DNA of 64,000 nucleotides from Halomonas sp. SSL-5 (GTDB taxonomy: Bacteria; Pseudomonadota; Gammaproteobacteria; Pseudomonadales; Halomonadaceae): the NCBI RefSeq assembly GCF_030708455.1, contig NZ_JAUYWF010000013.1:1-64000 (forward strand), read 5' to 3'. The notes beneath the pieces are model-generated. The model saw nothing but the letters and a program-made list of their open reading frames with translations. It was not told the DNA's origin and did not search any database. Shown here piece after piece: positions 9,732-16,683 of this stretch (the stretch's first letter is position 1; every line of letters starts with the position of its first letter). A program made the position numbers and the translations under genes.

Positions 9732-9773
9732 TTGACGCAGCTCAACGCTTGCCGGGCCGCGGCGCCCTAGCAT
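9732..9773 (+). promoter_or_regulatory. Class II Fnr-type promoter of hemN
   Basis: TTGACGCAGCTCAA (9732-9745) matches the Fnr/Anr palindrome at eight of ten fixed positions. A -10 hexamer, TAGCAT, lies at 9768-9773. Taking the box at -41.5 puts the start of transcription at about 9780, which is exactly the class II Fnr geometry. The ATG at 9772 therefore lies inside the promoter and cannot be the hemN start. Confidence 0.78.
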
Positions 9774-9804
9774 GGGGAGTATGTTAACGACCCGGAGTCG
9801 CCCC

Positions 9805-11166
9805 ATGTCCGTTCACGCCAAGCGCACTGCCCCCTTCGGGGCCTCGAGTCCGCCTCGAGAGCCGCTGCCCGGTGCGGGCGATCTGGTATCGGCCGCGGAG
9901 GTCGCCTATCCCGCGCCCCACCACTATCTCGAGAGCGTCGGCGCCCCGGCGCTGGAGTCGGCCCTCGCCGAGCGTCCGGCCGAGGCCCCCCTGGCGGTCA
10001 AGGTGCGCCTGCCCTTCTGCCGTCACGCCTGCCGCTTCTGTGCCAGCCAGTGCGTGCCCTCCCGCGACAGCCGCCAGGCAGAACCCTACCTGTCGCGGCT
10101 CGACCGCGAGATGGTGCTGGCCCGGCGACGGCTCGCCGGCCTGCCCGCGGTAACCCGCCTGCACTGGGGTGGCGGGACGCCGACGTTCCTCGCCCTGGAC
10201 CAGATGAGCGACCTCTTCGACCGTCTGGACGCCCGCCTGGGGCTCTCCGGCGCGAGGGAGCGCGACTTCAGCATCGAACTCGACCCTCGCGAGGCCGACA
10301 TGCTCACCCTGCGACACCTGCAGGCGCTGGGCTTCAACCGCCTGCACCTGGGCGTGCAGGAACTCGACTCCCGGGTGCAGCAGGCCATCAACCGCATCCA
10401 GCCCCGGGCACTGACCGAGGCGCTGGTCGACGAGGCCGACCGCCTGGGCTTCCGGGAGCTGACCCTGTCACTGATGCTCGGCCTGCCCCTCCAGACTCCC
10501 CAAGGCCTCGCCGACACCCTCGACCAGGTGATCGGCATGGCCCCGGCACGCATCCGGCTCCACCGCTACGACCACCGTCCGGAGCGTCACCTGGCCCAGC
10601 GTGCCATTCACCGCGACTGGCTACCCGACGCGGCGACGCGCCGGCGGCTGCTGGCCGAGGCGCGTGGGCGCCTGGACGCTGCCGGCTACGTGCATATCGG
10701 CCTCGGCCTCTTCGCGCGTGGCGACGACCGCCTGGCCCAGGCCCGGGCCAGCGGCACCCTGGGGCATGGCCCGCTGGGCTTTACCCAGGACACGGCCGGC
10801 GACCTGCTGGGGCTCGGCATGGGCGCCACCAGCCGCATCGGCGAGCTCTGGGTACGCAACACCGACAGCCTGACGGGATACGAGGGAGCCCTGGATGCCA
10901 GCCGCCTGCCCACTGCACGCGGCATCCGCCTGACGGCCGACCAGCAGCGTCACCGGGCGACCCTCGAGGCGCTGCTCTGCGGCCGCTCCATCGACCCCGC
11001 CCCCCTGTCGACAGGCGCCGACCTCGAGATGCTGTGTGCCGAGGGGCTGGTCGACCTCTCGGCCGGCCGCGTGGCACTGACCGCCGAGGGACACTGGCGG
11101 CTACCCCGCCTGCTCGCCGTACTCTCCGTCCCGCCCACCTGCCTCTCCGCCCCACCAAGCCCCTGA
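9805..11166 (+). CDS. hemN: Oxygen-independent coproporphyrinogen III oxidase
   Basis: Radical SAM enzyme that converts coproporphyrinogen III to protoporphyrinogen IX without oxygen, in haem synthesis. The 453-residue protein has the radical SAM motif CX3CX2C (Cys72, Cys76, Cys79 in FCRHACRFC), the extra cysteine just after (ASQC) typical of true HemN, and WGGGTPTF as the SAM-binding glycine motif. Length matches E. coli HemN (457). The start at 9805 is chosen because GGAG precedes it and the upstream in-frame ATGs overlap or abut the promoter. Anaerobic haem synthesis serves the cbb3 genes next door. Confidence 0.95.
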   Translation: MSVHAKRTAPFGASSPPREPLPGAGDLVSAAEVAYPAPHHYLESVGAPALESALAERPAEAPLAVKVRLPFCRHACRFCASQCVPSRDSRQAEPYLSRLDREMVLARRRLAGLPAVTRLHWGGGTPTFLALDQMSDLFDRLDARLGLSGARERDFSIELDPREADMLTLRHLQALGFNRLHLGVQELDSRVQQAINRIQPRALTEALVDEADRLGFRELTLSLMLGLPLQTPQGLADTLDQVIGMAPARIRLHRYDHRPERHLAQRAIHRDWLPDAATRRRLLAEARGRLDAAGYVHIGLGLFARGDDRLAQARASGTLGHGPLGFTQDTAGDLLGLGMGATSRIGELWVRNTDSLTGYEGALDASRLPTARGIRLTADQQRHRATLEALLCGRSIDPAPLSTGADLEMLCAEGLVDLSAGRVALTAEGHWRLPRLLAVLSVPPTCLSAPPSP

Positions 11167-11206
11167 CGAGCCAACCGGCGTGGGCTCACTCTCCCTCACC
11201 CTGCCC

Positions 11207-11381
11207 CAGGGCAATCGCAGTTAGCCATGCTGCGATAGCGAAAGGCGCCGGGGACAGGTCGGAGAGGGGGTCCGAGGACCAGGGACGGCCGAGGTAGCGT
11301 ACAGGGAGGTATTCATAGCGCCCCCTCAAAGGCCTGTCGCCGGGGAAGCCTTGAGCGGTGTCGCCATCTGCGATAGCCCTG
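11207..11381 (-). repeat. Interspersed palindromic repeat, copy B, with terminal inverted repeats
   Basis: A 175-bp element bounded by CAGGGCAATCGCAG (11207-11220) and CTGCGATAGCCCTG (11368-11381), inverted repeats with one mismatch. Inside are two long complementary arms (11244-11271 and 11319-11344) and the family core CTCCCTGTACGCTACC on the minus strand. It fills most of the gap between hemN and fnr. Confidence 0.85.
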
Positions 11382-11399
11382 CACCCTGCCCAGGGTGGT

Positions 11400-11427
11400 T
11401 TGCCCTGCCCGCGCTTTGCTCCATAAT
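11400..11427 (+). promoter_or_regulatory. Sigma-70 promoter of the fnr/anr gene
   Basis: TTGCCC (11400-11405) and CATAAT (11422-11427) are separated by 16 bp, giving a start of transcription near 11434. An ATG at 11434 would be almost leaderless, whereas ATG 11461 gets a 27-base leader with AAGGA, so the promoter supports the downstream start. Confidence 0.6.
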
Positions 11428-11460
11428 GTGGCCATGACTTCCATCAACAAGGACATGGCC

Positions 11461-12204
11461 ATGGCGGACACCCTCACCGGCCGGCGGCAATCCGTGCTGC
11501 AGGAGACACGCTGTCAGACCTGCAGCCTGAGCTCCCTCTGCCTGCCACTGGCGCTGGAGGTGGAGGACATGGACCAGTTCGACGCCATCATCCGGCGCCG
11601 CGCGCCGCTCAAGAAGGGCGAGGCACTGTTCCGTCAGGACACCCCCTTCACCAGCGTGTTCGCGGTTCGCTCGGGCAGCCTCAAGCAGGTGACCACCGAG
11701 GGCAGCGGCGAGGACCAGCTGACCAACTTCTACCTGCCCAGCGAGCTGGTGGGCCTCGACGGCATCGACGAGCAGCACTACCCGGGCACCGTGGTGGCGC
11801 TGGAGACCACCACCGTCTGTGAGATCCCCTTCGACCGCCTGGATCATCTCTCGGAGTCGCTGCCGGAGCTGCGTGGCCAGCTCTACCGCAGCATGAGCAA
11901 GGAGCTGCGTGACGACCGCCGCATGATGCGCCTGCTGTCGCGCAAGACCGCCGACCAGCGCCTGGCCAGCTTCTTCACCAGCCTCTCCGAGCGCTTCCGC
12001 CGCCGCGGCTACTCCCCCTACAGCTTCCGCCTCTCCATGTCCCGGGCCGATATCGGCAACTACCTGGGCCTGGCGGTGGAGACGGTGAGCCGCATCCTCG
12101 GCCGCTTCCAGACCCAGGGGCTGGTGGCCGTCTCCGGCCGCGAGGTGAACATCCTCGACCTGCCGGCACTCACTCGCCTGGCCGAGGAAGAGGGCGCGCA
12201 CTGA
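11461..12204 (+). CDS. fnr: Fnr/Anr oxygen-sensing transcriptional regulator
   Basis: Crp/Fnr-family activator that binds DNA as a dimer when its oxygen-labile 4Fe-4S cluster is intact. All four cluster cysteines are present: Cys18, Cys21, Cys27 (CX2CX5C) and Cys120, matching E. coli 20, 23, 29 and 122. The cyclic-nucleotide-like sensor domain is followed by a helix-turn-helix whose recognition helix has the ETVSR motif diagnostic of Fnr/Anr. The 247-residue length from ATG 11461 agrees with Fnr (250). Likely targets are the boxes before ccoN and hemN. Pseudomonads call this gene anr. Confidence 0.95.
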   Translation: MADTLTGRRQSVLQETRCQTCSLSSLCLPLALEVEDMDQFDAIIRRRAPLKKGEALFRQDTPFTSVFAVRSGSLKQVTTEGSGEDQLTNFYLPSELVGLDGIDEQHYPGTVVALETTTVCEIPFDRLDHLSESLPELRGQLYRSMSKELRDDRRMMRLLSRKTADQRLASFFTSLSERFRRRGYSPYSFRLSMSRADIGNYLGLAVETVSRILGRFQTQGLVAVSGREVNILDLPALTRLAEEEGAH

Positions 12205-12243
12205 AGCTCGAAGCTCGAAGCTCGAAGCTCGAAGCTCGAAGCC
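12203..12243. repeat. Heptamer tandem repeat GAAGCTC, nearly 6 copies
   Basis: Five perfect copies of GAAGCTC and a partial sixth begin inside the fnr stop codon (TGA at 12202-12204) and run to the terminator. The unit length is not a multiple of three, and the array stays outside the reading frame. Confidence 0.95.
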
Positions 12244-12255
12244 AGGCTGACCCAA

Positions 12256-12290
12256 ATCGCCCCCGTGACTCGATCGGTCACGGGGGCGAT
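12256..12290 (+). terminator. Terminator after fnr
   Basis: Perfect 14-bp stem ATCGCCCCCGTGAC / GTCACGGGGGCGAT with a seven-base loop, followed by TCTCTT. It lies 51 bp after the fnr stop and may also serve ttcA on the opposite strand, which ends at 12371. Confidence 0.88.
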
Positions 12291-12370
12291 TCTCTTACCG
12301 CTCAAGGCGTGCAGCGCCGGGCGAAGCCAGACCCTTCCAGCTTCCAGGCGCGAAGCGCCACTCTTCCAGC

Positions 12371-13291
12371 TTATAGCTCTTGCTGGATATCGATCCGCCT
12401 GGCCTGCATCTTCGCCTGCTTCTCCTCCAGCCCGGCGAAGTCGAACAGCTCACGGTCGGCCAGCTGTGACGGCGCCACGTTGGTCACTGCCTTGAACATG
12501 CTCTCCAGGCGCCCGGGGTGCTTCGCCTCCCACTCCGCCAGCATCTCCTTGACCACCTGGCGCTGCAGGTTGGGCTGGGAGCCACACAGGTTGCAGGGGA
12601 TGATCGGGAAGGCCATCTGCCGGGCGAATTCGGCGATATCCGCCTCGCGGCAGTAGGCCAGCGGCCGAATCACCAGGTTCCGGCCATCATCGGAGAGCAG
12701 CTTGGGCGGCATCGCCTTGAGGCTGCCGCCGAAGAACATGTTGAGGAACAGCGTCTCGAGGATATCCTCGCGGTGGTGGCCCAGGGCGATCTTGGTGGCA
12801 CCGATCTCCTCGGCGAAACCGTACAGGGAGCCGCGTCGCAGCCGCGAGCAGAGCGCACAGGTGGTCTTGCCTTCCGGCGTCTTCTCCTTGACCACCGAGT
12901 AGGTGTCGCGCTCGAGGATGTGGTACTCGACGCCCGTGCCCTCCAGGTACTCGGGCAGCACGTGCTCGGGGAAACCGGGCTGCTTCTGGTCGAGGTTGAC
13001 CGCCACCAGCGAGAAGTCCACCGGGGCATTGCGCTGCAGGCTGCGCAGGATCTCGAGCATGGTGTAGCTGTCCTTGCCGCCGGAGAGGCAGACCATCACC
13101 CGATCCCCCTCGTGGATCATCCCGTAGTCGATGATCGCATTGCCCACCTGGCGCCGCAGGCGCTTGTGCAGCTTGTTGAACTCGCGCCGCGTCCCGGCGT
13201 CATTCGCCTCCGGCGTGGCGTGGGCGGCGGAGGGAGGGGTCTCGGGTGCGGCTTGGCGCTCGCGGGGATCGAAGGTCACGGCGTCTTGCAT
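12371..13291 (-). CDS. ttcA: tRNA 2-thiocytidine biosynthesis protein TtcA
   Basis: ATP-dependent enzyme that thiolates cytidine 32 of certain tRNAs. The 306-residue protein has the PP-loop motif SGGKDS near residue 72 and two CXXC motifs that bind its iron-sulfur cluster (CALC near 147 and CNLC near 237). Length agrees with E. coli TtcA (311). The start ATG at 13291 has no strong ribosome-binding site. It is convergent with fnr; in E. coli, ttcA is also not far from fnr. Confidence 0.96.
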   Translation of the reverse strand: MQDAVTFDPRERQAAPETPPSAAHATPEANDAGTRREFNKLHKRLRRQVGNAIIDYGMIHEGDRVMVCLSGGKDSYTMLEILRSLQRNAPVDFSLVAVNLDQKQPGFPEHVLPEYLEGTGVEYHILERDTYSVVKEKTPEGKTTCALCSRLRRGSLYGFAEEIGATKIALGHHREDILETLFLNMFFGGSLKAMPPKLLSDDGRNLVIRPLAYCREADIAEFARQMAFPIIPCNLCGSQPNLQRQVVKEMLAEWEAKHPGRLESMFKAVTNVAPSQLADRELFDFAGLEEKQAKMQARRIDIQQEL

Positions 13292-13373
13292 GGGTCTTGG
13301 CGCTGCCAGTGCGGGCGAAAATGGAGAGGCGCCATCCTACCATCGGTGGCGCCCTCAGGCGACGCCGAAGCCC

Positions 13374-14000
13374 TCAGGCGAGCTGGTCGCCGGCGTCGAG
13401 GCAGCGTTCCAGGCGCAGGAACATCAGCGCGGTGGTCACGGCGTCGCCAAGAGCCGTGTGGCGCCCCATGACCGGCACGCCCAGGCGCTCCGCCACCCGC
13501 TCGAAGCGCGGCTGGCCCTCGATCTCCGGGTGTCGACGACGCAGCCGGCGCCGCCACAGCTGGGCCACGTCCACGGTGGCGTTGGGCAGCTCGAAGCCGA
13601 AACGCGGGCGCAGCTCGCGGTTGAGGATCGCCAGGTCGAACCCCAGGTGCCAGCCCACCAGCGGGCGATTGCCGACGAAGTCGAGCAGCCGCTCCAGGGC
13701 CGCATCGAGGCTCTCGCCGTTATCGAGATCCATGCCGCGCAGGCCATGGATGCGGATGGAGTCGCCGGTCAGCGAGTCGGGCCGCCTCAGGCGCAGATCC
13801 AGGGAGTCGCTGGTCAGGATGCGGTCGCCACGCACCCGCACCGCGGCGATCGACACCAGTTCGGCACTGCGGGTATCCAGGCCGGTGGTCTCGGTGTCGA
13901 TCACCACCATCTCGTCGCCGGTATAGGGGTGAAACAGCCAGGCGTACTCGCCGTTGGCATGGCGTCGTCGGTCCGCGACGCGCCTCAGGACCTTGAGCAT
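13374..14000 (-). CDS. 3'-5' exonuclease, DEDDh (DnaQ/epsilon-like) family
   Basis: A 208-residue DnaQ-like exonuclease. Exo I is seen as VIDTETTGLD (Asp and Glu metal ligands), Exo II around GWHLGFDLAIL, and Exo III as GRHTALGDA, whose His-X4-Asp marks the DEDDh subclass. The start at 14000 has AAGGAG eight bases upstream; longer in-frame extensions run into the neighbouring gene. It lies 34 bp downstream of the cNMP/CBS/DUF294 gene on the same strand. Such an exonuclease beside a DUF294 protein recurs near acetate symporter genes in gammaproteobacteria; its substrate is unknown. Confidence 0.9.
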   Translation of the reverse strand: MLKVLRRVADRRRHANGEYAWLFHPYTGDEMVVIDTETTGLDTRSAELVSIAAVRVRGDRILTSDSLDLRLRRPDSLTGDSIRIHGLRGMDLDNGESLDAALERLLDFVGNRPLVGWHLGFDLAILNRELRPRFGFELPNATVDVAQLWRRRLRRRHPEIEGQPRFERVAERLGVPVMGRHTALGDAVTTALMFLRLERCLDAGDQLA

Positions 14001-14034
14001 GACGGGCTCCTTGTGTCGTTGTCGTTCCGTCGGT

Positions 14035-15855
14035 TCATGAGTATTCCAGGTGGAAGCGATGCGAGAGGCGCTGCTTGAAGTCCTTGACGATATGCAGCGC
14101 CTCGCGCAGCAGGTCGCGCTCCAGCGACGAGAGTTCCTGGACCACGACACGGTCGGGGTTACGGCTCTCGTCATCGTCCTCGCGTCGAGTCAGCTGCTGC
14201 TTGAGGCGCAGCTCGGTGAACAGCGACAGCGCCTCGGCCAGGTCCTCGGCGAAGCGCGGCTCCAGGCGGCCGTCGGCGGCCAGGGCCTCCAGGCGCTCCA
14301 GGGTCGAGGTGGGCCGGATGCCGCGCTCCAGGGCCATCACCCGCACGCCGTGGACGATGGGAAAGATGCCGCCCTTCTTGATGTCGATGCCGTGCTGGGG
14401 CCGCTTGAGCGAGCCAAACAGGGTCAGCGGCGTGGAGAAGCGCAGGATGGTGCGGGCGAAGTAGGAGAGCAGCAGCTCGTTGCCGGCACACTGGGCGAAG
14501 AGGTCGTCACGCACCCGGTCGAGCAGCGCCGGATTGCCCGCCACCGCATGGGAGTCGAGCATGATCGCCAGCTTCATCAGGCTATCGCCGTCGCGGGCCT
14601 CGATCCAGCGGGCGATGCGCCGCTTCCACTGGCTGACCGTGCCCACCCAGTCGGCGTTGGAGACCATGATATTGCCGGGACAGGGCGGGTAGCCCAGCTC
14701 GATCAGGGTGTCGGTCAGGCGCTGCATCTGCTCGGCGCAGTCGGGCCAGTCCAGGTCATCGGCCAGGATCAGGCCGTTGTCCTGGTCGGTCTTGAGGATC
14801 TGTTCGCCGCGGCCCTCGCTGCCCATCACCATCAGACAGCTGCCGGCGTGGTAGCGCTCATCGACCAGGAAGCCCCAGGCCTTGTTGATGATGCGCCCGT
14901 TGAGGGCCGCCAGCAGCCCCATGGCGAAGCGCAGCTTGACCCCCTGGGCCATCAGCGCACTGACCAGCTCGGGCGTGCGGCGGCTGGCGGCGGCCAGCGC
15001 CTCGAGGCTATCCGCTTGTTCCACCTGCAGGCTGACCACGTAGCTGCGGCTGGAGAAGTAGCTGAGCACGTCGGTCAGCTCCACCACGCCCACCGGGGCC
15101 TCGCCCTCCATCACCACCACCCGCTCCACCTTGTGGCGGGTCATGATCACCAGCGCCTCGAACAGGTACTGCCCCGGCGCCACGGTGATCAGCTCGGCCC
15201 GCCCCAACCCCTCCAGGGGGGAGTCGCGGCCGCGCTCGTCCACCACCAGGGCATTGAGCAGGTCGGTCTTGGTGATCATGCCGTGGCCGCCATCACGCGC
15301 CACCAGCAGCGAATCGGCGCGCCTCTCGTTGATGGTGGCCACCGCCTCGGCGATGGTCGTGGCGGCGGGCACCACCAGCGGCTCGCGCATGCACTCGTCC
15401 ACCGCCGCCAGCATGAAGCCGGCCATGGTCACCCCGCCCTCGGCGCGCTGCTCGGTAAGCAGGCGGGCCTTGTGGGCCAGCGTCTGGCGGAAGAACTCGG
15501 CGAACGGCGGATAGTCGTCGCAGAGCTCGAGAAACAGCGCCTTGGGCAGCAGGTAGCAGAGGCTCTCCTGCTCGGCGCGGAAGCGATAGCGGCTCTTGCC
15601 GTTGAGGATGCTGATGGCACCGAACAGGTCGCCCTGGGTGTAAAGACCGATGCGCTCCCGGGCCGCAGGCTGGGTGGTATCGATCTCGGCCACCTCCCCC
15701 TTATGGATCAGGAACACGTACTCGCCGGGTTGGCCGGCCTCGAGGATGATCTCGTCGCGATCGAAGTAGGCCAGGTCAACACCCTGACGCACGCGCTCGC
15801 GACCGGCGTCGTCGAGCAGCGTGAACGGCGGCTGGGAAAGATCGAGATCGACCAT
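14035..15855 (-). CDS. cNMP-binding / CBS / DUF294 nucleotidyltransferase-like protein
   Basis: A 606-residue cytoplasmic protein in four parts: a cyclic-nucleotide-binding-like domain (about 1-135), a CBS pair (about 155-285), a nucleotidyltransferase-like DUF294 domain, and a C-terminal DUF294 helical region. The nucleotidyltransferase signature looks intact (GSEGRGEQ followed by KTDQDNGL, the Pol-beta-type G-S and D-X-D residues), as in GlnD. GAGG precedes ATG 15855. It is divergent from the DUF4212/symporter operon across a 561-bp intergenic region and co-directional with the exonuclease. The family has been linked by context to acetate transport, but its reaction is not known. Confidence 0.9.
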   Translation of the reverse strand: MVDLDLSQPPFTLLDDAGRERVRQGVDLAYFDRDEIILEAGQPGEYVFLIHKGEVAEIDTTQPAARERIGLYTQGDLFGAISILNGKSRYRFRAEQESLCYLLPKALFLELCDDYPPFAEFFRQTLAHKARLLTEQRAEGGVTMAGFMLAAVDECMREPLVVPAATTIAEAVATINERRADSLLVARDGGHGMITKTDLLNALVVDERGRDSPLEGLGRAELITVAPGQYLFEALVIMTRHKVERVVVMEGEAPVGVVELTDVLSYFSSRSYVVSLQVEQADSLEALAAASRRTPELVSALMAQGVKLRFAMGLLAALNGRIINKAWGFLVDERYHAGSCLMVMGSEGRGEQILKTDQDNGLILADDLDWPDCAEQMQRLTDTLIELGYPPCPGNIMVSNADWVGTVSQWKRRIARWIEARDGDSLMKLAIMLDSHAVAGNPALLDRVRDDLFAQCAGNELLLSYFARTILRFSTPLTLFGSLKRPQHGIDIKKGGIFPIVHGVRVMALERGIRPTSTLERLEALAADGRLEPRFAEDLAEALSLFTELRLKQQLTRREDDDESRNPDRVVVQELSSLERDLLREALHIVKDFKQRLSHRFHLEYS

Positions 15856-16041
15856 GGCTGGACCTCACGGATCGACCACCGCTGCGAGGAAGCTCCCCCG
15901 GGAGTCGCTCGGCGGCGGCCCGGGGCTCCTTCAGCGGAGGCATTGTTATTGGTGTCCGCAGGCGTGATCGGCAGTCGACGAAGCCGATGACACATCGGTA
16001 CTTGTCCGGAGCATAACAACGACGACGCCTCGCCGATAAGC

Positions 16042-16132
16042 TAGACGATCGTATCGACCGGTCGCCGCTTAGACCATTGTCCTATCCCTCCCTTTCAGCC
16101 TAGACAAAGGTCCAAGGAGAGCAGGATATACC
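16042..16132 (+). promoter_or_regulatory. Three TAGAC-N4-GT sites and -10 upstream of the DUF4212/symporter operon
   Basis: TAGACGATCGT (16042-16052), TAGACCATTGTCC (16070-16082) and TAGACAAAGGTCC (16101-16113) share a TAGAC-N4-GT core that approaches the dyad TAGAC-N4-GTCTA, spaced 28 and 31 bp. A -10-like TATACC follows at 16127-16132. The same core lies upstream of acs at 26474-26484, so these are candidate CrbR sites. They lie in the 561-bp gap 15856-16416, which holds no gene and has an AT-rich stretch at about 16160-16260. Confidence 0.55.
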
Positions 16133-16299
16133 ATGGTGTTATCCCGCCACCGACCCTCGTGTCATTTCATGAAAACAATTACAACAACTCACTGAAATAT
16201 ATGTATTTTTATAAAATACGCTGAATAACTTTATTCTCATGATACGAAAGTCTGGGATTCATTTTTGTCCCTCATTGACCACTATCCACCTGCATCATG

Positions 16300-16355
16300 C
16301 AGGGCAATCGCACGACACCAATGCGCCTCTAGGCCGGGGGCGTGCGATTGCCCTG
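16300..16355. repeat. 56-bp palindromic element sharing the terminal repeat of the interspersed family
   Basis: CAGGGCAATCGCACG (16300-16314) and its exact reverse complement CGTGCGATTGCCCTG (16341-16355) enclose 26 bp. The first 13 bases are identical to one end of copy B at 11207-11219. It lies 61 bp before the DUF4212 start and could act as an mRNA leader hairpin. Confidence 0.8.
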
Positions 16356-16416
16356 GTGATCCCTCAACCCACGACTGCACAAGTTCCCTAGCTCAACAAC
16401 AAGTGGAGAGCCTGAC

Positions 16417-16677
16417 ATGGCAGAAGAGAAAGTCGACTCAACCGAGTACTGGAAGGCCAACGTGCGCCTGATCGCTGGCTGCCTGGTCGTCTGGGCCTTC
16501 GTCTCCTACGGCTGCGCCATCCTGTTCCGGCCGCTGCTCGCCGGCATCCCGGTGGGCGGTACCGACCTGGGCTTCTGGTTCGCCCAGCAGGGTTCGATCC
16601 TGACATTCATTTGCCTGATCTTCTTCTACGCCTGGCGAATGAACCAACTCGACAAGAAATTCGGACTCGGGGAGTAA
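16417..16677 (+). CDS. DUF4212 domain protein (sodium/solute symporter small subunit)
   Basis: An 86-residue protein with two transmembrane helices (about 17-37 and 50-74) and the family hallmark EYWKANVRLI near the N-terminus. DUF4212 proteins are encoded directly before a large symporter of the SSS family and are regarded as its small subunit, as here with a six-base gap to the next gene. GTGGAG upstream of ATG 16417 serves as ribosome-binding site. Confidence 0.93.
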   Translation: MAEEKVDSTEYWKANVRLIAGCLVVWAFVSYGCAILFRPLLAGIPVGGTDLGFWFAQQGSILTFICLIFFYAWRMNQLDKKFGLGE

Positions 16678-16683
16678 GACAGC

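Noticed and set aside
9772..9804. Upstream in-frame ATGs as hemN starts
   Set aside because: The first overlaps the -10 of the Fnr-type promoter and the second lies at the predicted transcription start.
16275..16288. TTGACCACTATCCA considered as an Fnr box before the symporter operon
   Set aside because: It matches only about eight of ten fixed positions with poor right half, and no -10 lies at the required distance.
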